Assembly: GCA_021779875.1 (NCBI GenBank) | Contig: JAJXZV010000395.1 | Coordinates: 1-10,434, forward strand | Reading direction: 5' to 3' | Length of the DNA stretch: 10,434 nucleotides | Source: Pseudomonadota bacterium | GTDB lineage: Bacteria; Pseudomonadota; Gammaproteobacteria; Steroidobacterales; Steroidobacteraceae | Shown here: piece after piece, positions 7,445 to 10,434 of the stretch | Position numbering within the stretch: position 1 is the first letter of the stretch | Layout: every line of letters begins with the position of its first letter | Notes under the pieces: generated by a model | What the model saw: the letters and a program-made list of their open reading frames with translations, nothing else | Databases searched by the model: none | What the model was told of the DNA's origin: nothing | Program-made: the position numbers and the translations under genes

Positions 7445-7521
7445 GTCCTCATCCTTGAGGACGCTCCTGCGCATTCCCCTCCACCATGCGCAATGTCTCC
7501 CACCGCGCTAGTTCGGTGGGA
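7445..7521 (-). promoter_or_regulatory. Three evenly spaced RNA hairpins in the synthetase-porin spacer
   Basis: Read on the minus strand, three perfect inverted repeats follow one another with 5 bases between them. The first (7521-7498) is TCCCACCG/CGGTGGGA with an 8-base loop that contains the synthetase stop codon. The second (7492-7468) is TGCGCAT/ATGCGCA with an 11-base loop. The third (7462-7445) is GTCCTCA/TGAGGAC with loop AGGA. None is followed by a U-run, so they are not ordinary terminators. The spacer separates the synthetase from the porin, so likely roles are mRNA processing or stabilisation of the porin message, or a protein-binding leader. The spacer's only other visible signal is the porin Shine-Dalgarno; I see no convincing sigma-70 promoter in it. 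Confidence 0.6.
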
Positions 7522-9655
7522 TCAATCCTGCTCCCCGCGCCCACTTGTACTTGGCGCCGAGCACCGCGACCGGTATCTCGGTCGAGTAGGCATAGGCCGG
7601 AATGCCGTGCTGGTACAAGTATTCCGCGGCCTGTTCGACCTCCACGTCGCCCGCGAGCGACGCCACCACGGGCTTCTCGATGCCCTTGGCCTTCATTTCC
7701 TCCACGACCTCGACCATCAGCTTCGCGAACACCATCGGGGGCGTGATGATCGTATGCCAGTAGCCGAGAATCAATGCATGAATCCGGGGGTCCGAGAGTC
7801 CCAGGCGCACCGTGTTCTGATAGGTCGACGGCGGCTCCCCGCCGGTGATGTCCACCGGATTGCCCGCGGCGCCGAACGGCGGAATGAACTTGCGGAACGC
7901 GGCGTCGAGGTCCGGCGGCATGCTCATCAGCGACAGGCCGTTGTCCACGCAGGCATCCGAGAGCAGCACGCCGGAGCCGCCGGCGCCCGTGATGATGACC
8001 ACGTTGTTGCCCTTCGGGGTCGGCAGCACCGGGATGCCGCGCGCGAACTCGAGCAGGTCGCGCAGCGTGCGCGCCCGGATCACGCCCGATTGCTTGAACA
8101 CGTCCTCGTAGATCTTGTCGTTGCCCGCGAGGGCGCCGGTGTGCGAACTCGCCGCGCGGGCGCCCATGCTGGTCCTGCCCGCCTTGAGCACCACCACCGG
8201 CTTCTTCTTCGAGACGCGCTTCGCGACCTCGGCGAAGGCGCGGCCGTCCTTCAGGTCCTCGAGGTGCTGCGCGATGATCTGGGTGTTGTCGTCCTGCTCG
8301 AAGAAGGCGAGCAGATCGTCCTCGTCGATGTCCGATTTGTTGCCGAGTCCGACGATCGCCGAGACGCCCATCTTCGCGGACCGGGAGAAGCCGATGATGG
8401 CCATGCCGATGCCGCCGGACTGGGAGGACAGCGCCGCCTTGCCCTTGACGTCATAGGCGGTGCAGAAGGTGGCGCAGAGGTTGCTCGGCGTGTAGTAGAA
8501 GCCGTAGATGTTCGGCCCCATGAGGCGCACGCCGTACTTCTGGCCGATCTCGACCAACTCCTGCTGTCCGGCCACGTTGCCGGTCTCGGCGAAGCCCGAC
8601 GGGATGAGGATCGCGCCGGCGATCTTCTTCTCGCCCACTTCCTTCAGCGCCTGCGCCACGAACTTCGCGGGAATCGCGAACACGGCGACGTCGATGTCGG
8701 CGGGCACGTCCTTGACGCTCTTGTAGGCCTTCTTGCCCATGATTTCTTCGGCGCTCGGATGGATCGGGTAGATGGCCCCCTGATAACCGCCGTTGATCAG
8801 GTTCTTCATCACCGAGTTGCCGATCTTGCCGTTCTCGGCGGAGGCGCCGATGACCGCCACGGCCTTCGGCTTCATGATGCGGTTCATGGCCGCGACCACC
8901 TGGTCGTGCTGCGGCCGCGGGCGGGCCGGCGCCGGCTTGAAGTCGAGCACGATGCGCACGTCGGCCGCCGTCGCGCCCTTGTCCGTCGCGAACACGGGAT
9001 TCAAGTCCATCTCGCTGATCTCGGGGAAATCCGCGACCAGCGCCGAAACCCGCTCGATCATGCCGGACAGGGCCGCGCGATCCACCGGCTTCGCGCCGCG
9101 CACCCCGCGCAGGATCTCGGCCGCCGCGATGCCGTCCAGCATCGACAGCGCCTCCTCGTTCGTGGCCGGCGCCAGCCTGAAAGTGATGTCCTTGAGCACC
9201 TCGACCAGCACGCCGCCCAGGCCGAAGGCGACCAGCTTGCCGAAGGCGGGATCGGTGACCGCGCCGATGATGACCTCCTGGCCGCCGGTCAGCATCTGCT
9301 GGACCTGGACGCCGTGGATGTCCGCCTTCGGATCGTACTTGCGCGCGTTGGCCGTGATGGTCGAGAAGGCCTCCCTGGCGGCATCCGCGGACTTCACGCC
9401 GACGATGACGCCGCCGGCCTCGGTCTTGTGCAGGATCTGCGGCGAGACGATCTTCATGACCACGGGAAAGCCGATCGACGCGGCGAGCGCCGCGCCCTCC
9501 TCCGCGGTCTTTGCGACGCCCTCCTTCGGGATGACTATGCCGTAGGCCTCGCACACCCCGCGCGCCTCGGGTGCGGTCAGTGAGTCGCGTCCAGACGCCT
9601 TGGCCTGGTCGAGAATCTTGCGGACGGCGGCGTGCGCGGCGTGATCCTGTTTCAT
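7508..9655 (-). CDS. Fused NDP-forming acyl-CoA synthetase (ATP-grasp domain first)
   Basis: This enzyme type links an organic acid, CoA and ATP to acyl-CoA, ADP and phosphate through phospho-histidines, and belongs to the superfamily that includes succinyl-CoA synthetase. The 715 residues carry both subunits in one chain in beta-then-alpha order. An ATP-grasp domain covers about 25-240, with VVMKIVSPQILHKTEAGGVI (65-84) and EMDLNP (215-220). A CoA-binding Rossmann domain follows from about 260 (PKAVAVIGASAENGKIGNSV, 263-282), then CoA-ligase domains with LSSQSGGIGMA (409-419). SSHTGALAG (503-511) places the probable phosphorylated histidine at His505; His76 in LHKTEAGG matches the second histidine of archaeal ADP-forming acetyl-CoA synthetase. 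The start has AAGGA ten bases upstream. It follows frc by 70 bp. Such genes commonly sit beside frc in aerobic oxalate users, so oxalate, formate or acetate is a plausible acid; the substrate is not shown by the sequence. Confidence 0.88.
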   Translation of the reverse strand: MKQDHAAHAAVRKILDQAKASGRDSLTAPEARGVCEAYGIVIPKEGVAKTAEEGAALAASIGFPVVMKIVSPQILHKTEAGGVIVGVKSADAAREAFSTITANARKYDPKADIHGVQVQQMLTGGQEVIIGAVTDPAFGKLVAFGLGGVLVEVLKDITFRLAPATNEEALSMLDGIAAAEILRGVRGAKPVDRAALSGMIERVSALVADFPEISEMDLNPVFATDKGATAADVRIVLDFKPAPARPRPQHDQVVAAMNRIMKPKAVAVIGASAENGKIGNSVMKNLINGGYQGAIYPIHPSAEEIMGKKAYKSVKDVPADIDVAVFAIPAKFVAQALKEVGEKKIAGAILIPSGFAETGNVAGQQELVEIGQKYGVRLMGPNIYGFYYTPSNLCATFCTAYDVKGKAALSSQSGGIGMAIIGFSRSAKMGVSAIVGLGNKSDIDEDDLLAFFEQDDNTQIIAQHLEDLKDGRAFAEVAKRVSKKKPVVVLKAGRTSMGARAASSHTGALAGNDKIYEDVFKQSGVIRARTLRDLLEFARGIPVLPTPKGNNVVIITGAGGSGVLLSDACVDNGLSLMSMPPDLDAAFRKFIPPFGAAGNPVDITGGEPPSTYQNTVRLGLSDPRIHALILGYWHTIITPPMVFAKLMVEVVEEMKAKGIEKPVVASLAGDVEVEQAAEYLYQHGIPAYAYSTEIPVAVLGAKYKWARGAGLIPPN

Positions 9656-9661
9656 CGGTGC

Positions 9662-9737
9662 GGATTCCTTGGATGACCTTTAGAGGATGACCTTGGACGA
9701 TGACCTTTGAATGCCATGGAAGACCTTAGATGACCTT
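9662..9737 (-). repeat. Array of short AAGGTCATC repeats after frc
   Basis: The 9-base unit AAGGTCATC (minus strand) occurs exactly at 9729-9737, 9699-9707, 9686-9694 and 9672-9680. A one-mismatch copy, AAGGTCTTC, lies at 9719-9727, and a looser AAGGAATCC lies at 9662-9670. The first copy encodes the last three residues of Frc (Lys-Val-Ile); the others fill the 70-bp spacer. The last, loose unit provides the synthetase Shine-Dalgarno. Start-to-start spacings are 10, 20, 13, 14 and 10 bases. It may be slippage-type duplication, a binding array, or chance in a low-complexity spacer. Confidence 0.7.
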
Positions 9738-10434
9738 GGCGGCCTTGAGCGACTCGATGTCCGCCGCCGCGTAGCCGAGCTCCGCGAGCACCTGCTCGGT
9801 GTGCTCGCCGAGCAGCGGGGAGCGGGTGACGTCCGTTGGACTGTCGCTCATCTTGATCGGATTGCCGACCGACAGGTACTTGCCGCGGGTGGGGTGATCC
9901 ACCTCGACGATGGTGCCGGTCTTGCGCAGCGATGGCTCGTGCGCGATCTCCTGCATGGAGAGGATCGGACCGCAGGGGATGTCGACCTCGTTCAAGATGG
10001 CCATCGCCTCGAACTTCGTCTTGGTGACGGTCCATTCCTCCACCGCCGCGAACACCTGCTTCAGACGCGGCAGGCGCGCCTCCGGCGTCGCGTAGTCCGG
10101 GTCGGTGATCCAGCTCTCCTTGCCGATGACCTTGCAGACCGCCTTCCAGACCGGTGCCTGCGCGATGAAATAGAGGTATGCGTTCGGATCGGTCTCCCAG
10201 CCCTTGCACTTGACGATGCTGCCGGGCTGGCCGCCGCCGGAGGCGTTGCCCGCGCGCGGCACGGCCGCGCCGAACTTGCCGTTCGGGTACTGGGGATACT
10301 CCTTCATCACGCCCGTGCGCTCGAGCCGCTGCTGGTCGCGCAGCTTCACCCGGCAGAGATTGAGGACGCCATCCTGCATGGCCGCGAGCACCTTCTGTCC
10401 TCGGCCCGTGGTCTTGCGCTGGTACAGCGCCGTG
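9726..10434 (-). CDS. frc: Formyl-CoA:oxalate CoA-transferase, C-terminal 235 residues (5' end outside window)
   Basis: Frc is a class III CoA-transferase that moves CoA from formyl-CoA (some relatives use succinyl- or acetyl-CoA) to oxalate, giving oxalyl-CoA in the cytoplasm. The frame is open to the window edge and begins [20 protein letters not shown], aligning with about residue 185 of the 428-residue Oxalobacter enzyme. Strong landmarks are [75 protein letters not shown] and [13 protein letters not shown]. The mobile glycine loop GGGGQ of the characterised enzymes reads SGGGQ here. The catalytic aspartate (Asp169 in Oxalobacter) lies upstream of the window and cannot be checked. The internal GTG at 10391 is not the true start. 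The nearest downstream neighbour is an acyl-CoA synthetase and not oxalyl-CoA decarboxylase, which may precede frc outside the window. Confidence 0.93.
   Translation of the reverse strand, partial: TALYQRKTTGRGQKVLAAMQDGVLNLCRVKLRDQQRLERTGVMKEYPQYPNGKFGAAVPRAGNASGGGQPGSIVKCKGWETDPNAYLYFIAQAPVWKAVCKVIGKESWITDPDYATPEARLPRLKQVFAAVEEWTVTKTKFEAMAILNEVDIPCGPILSMQEIAHEPSLRKTGTIVEVDHPTRGKYLSVGNPIKMSDSPTDVTRSPLLGEHTEQVLAELGYAAADIESLKAAKVI

Noticed and set aside
7489..7505. Sigma-54-type promoter resemblance (TGGGAGACATTGCG, minus strand)
   Set aside because: The distance between the GG and GC elements is too short and the TGGCAC block is poorly matched.
5715..7511. A 598-codon open frame on the plus strand opposite the porin
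   Set aside because: Low-complexity Arg/Val/Ala composition and no recognisable motif; the porin has a signal peptide, ribosome site and terminator.
7445..7521. Hairpins after the synthetase as an intrinsic terminator
   Set aside because: None is followed by a T-run on the minus strand, unlike the clear terminator at 5602-5635.
7493..9583. A 696-codon open frame on the plus strand opposite the acyl-CoA synthetase
   Set aside because: Its product is a His/Arg/Ala/Asp/Gly-rich string without domains, the usual antisense shadow of a GC-rich gene; the minus-strand gene has clear catalytic motifs.
9662..9737. Repeat array as a CRISPR
   Set aside because: Units are 9 bases with 1- to 11-base gaps, no palindromic repeat and no spacer structure.
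9652..10209. A second minus-strand frame over the 3' half of frc and the spacer
   Set aside because: It is out of frame with strongly conserved Frc sequence and has shadow-like composition.

Overview
The window is a GC-rich, densely coded stretch in which all nine recognisable genes lie on the minus strand, so transcription runs from the high coordinates to the low ones. The outer-membrane porin shows a Gram-negative host. The Frc, SucCD, MOFRL-type glycerate kinase and pyruvate kinase resemble those of GC-rich Proteobacteria. A beta- or related proteobacterium is my best guess, but the window has no phylogenetic marker that settles it.

In transcription order, the first block (10434 to about 5602) holds the 3' half of a formyl-CoA:oxalate CoA-transferase gene (frc), a 70-bp spacer full of short AAGGTCATC repeats, a full-length fused NDP-forming acyl-CoA synthetase, a 119-bp leader with three evenly spaced hairpins, and a large porin. 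A textbook intrinsic terminator follows the porin. The second block (5569 to 1) is a tight run of six genes: a ketopantoate-reductase-family dehydrogenase, succinyl-CoA synthetase beta and alpha subunits (sucC, sucD), a fumarylacetoacetate-hydrolase-family enzyme, a glycerate 2-kinase and the 5' part of a pyruvate kinase gene. The junctions after sucC are 13 bp, 3 bp, a 4-bp overlap and 5 bp, which indicates an operon with translational coupling.

Together the genes suggest growth on oxalate and/or glyoxylate-type C2 acids. The porin would admit the anion. Frc would activate oxalate as oxalyl-CoA, using a CoA donor that the fused synthetase or SucCD could replenish. Carbon leaving as glyoxylate would pass through tartronate semialdehyde to glycerate, be phosphorylated to 2-phosphoglycerate and, after enolase, reach pyruvate through pyruvate kinase. 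The dehydrogenase and the FAH-family enzyme may handle intermediates of this route, but their substrates cannot be read from sequence. Oxalyl-CoA decarboxylase, oxalyl-CoA reductase, glyoxylate carboligase and tartronate semialdehyde reductase are not in the window and may lie just outside it.

There are no RNA genes, insertion sequences, CRISPR arrays or attachment sites that I can support, and no gene-free stretch longer than about 120 bp. The least ordinary features are non-coding: the repeat array after frc, and the porin leader, which looks like a target for a CsrA/RsmA-type RNA-binding regulator.
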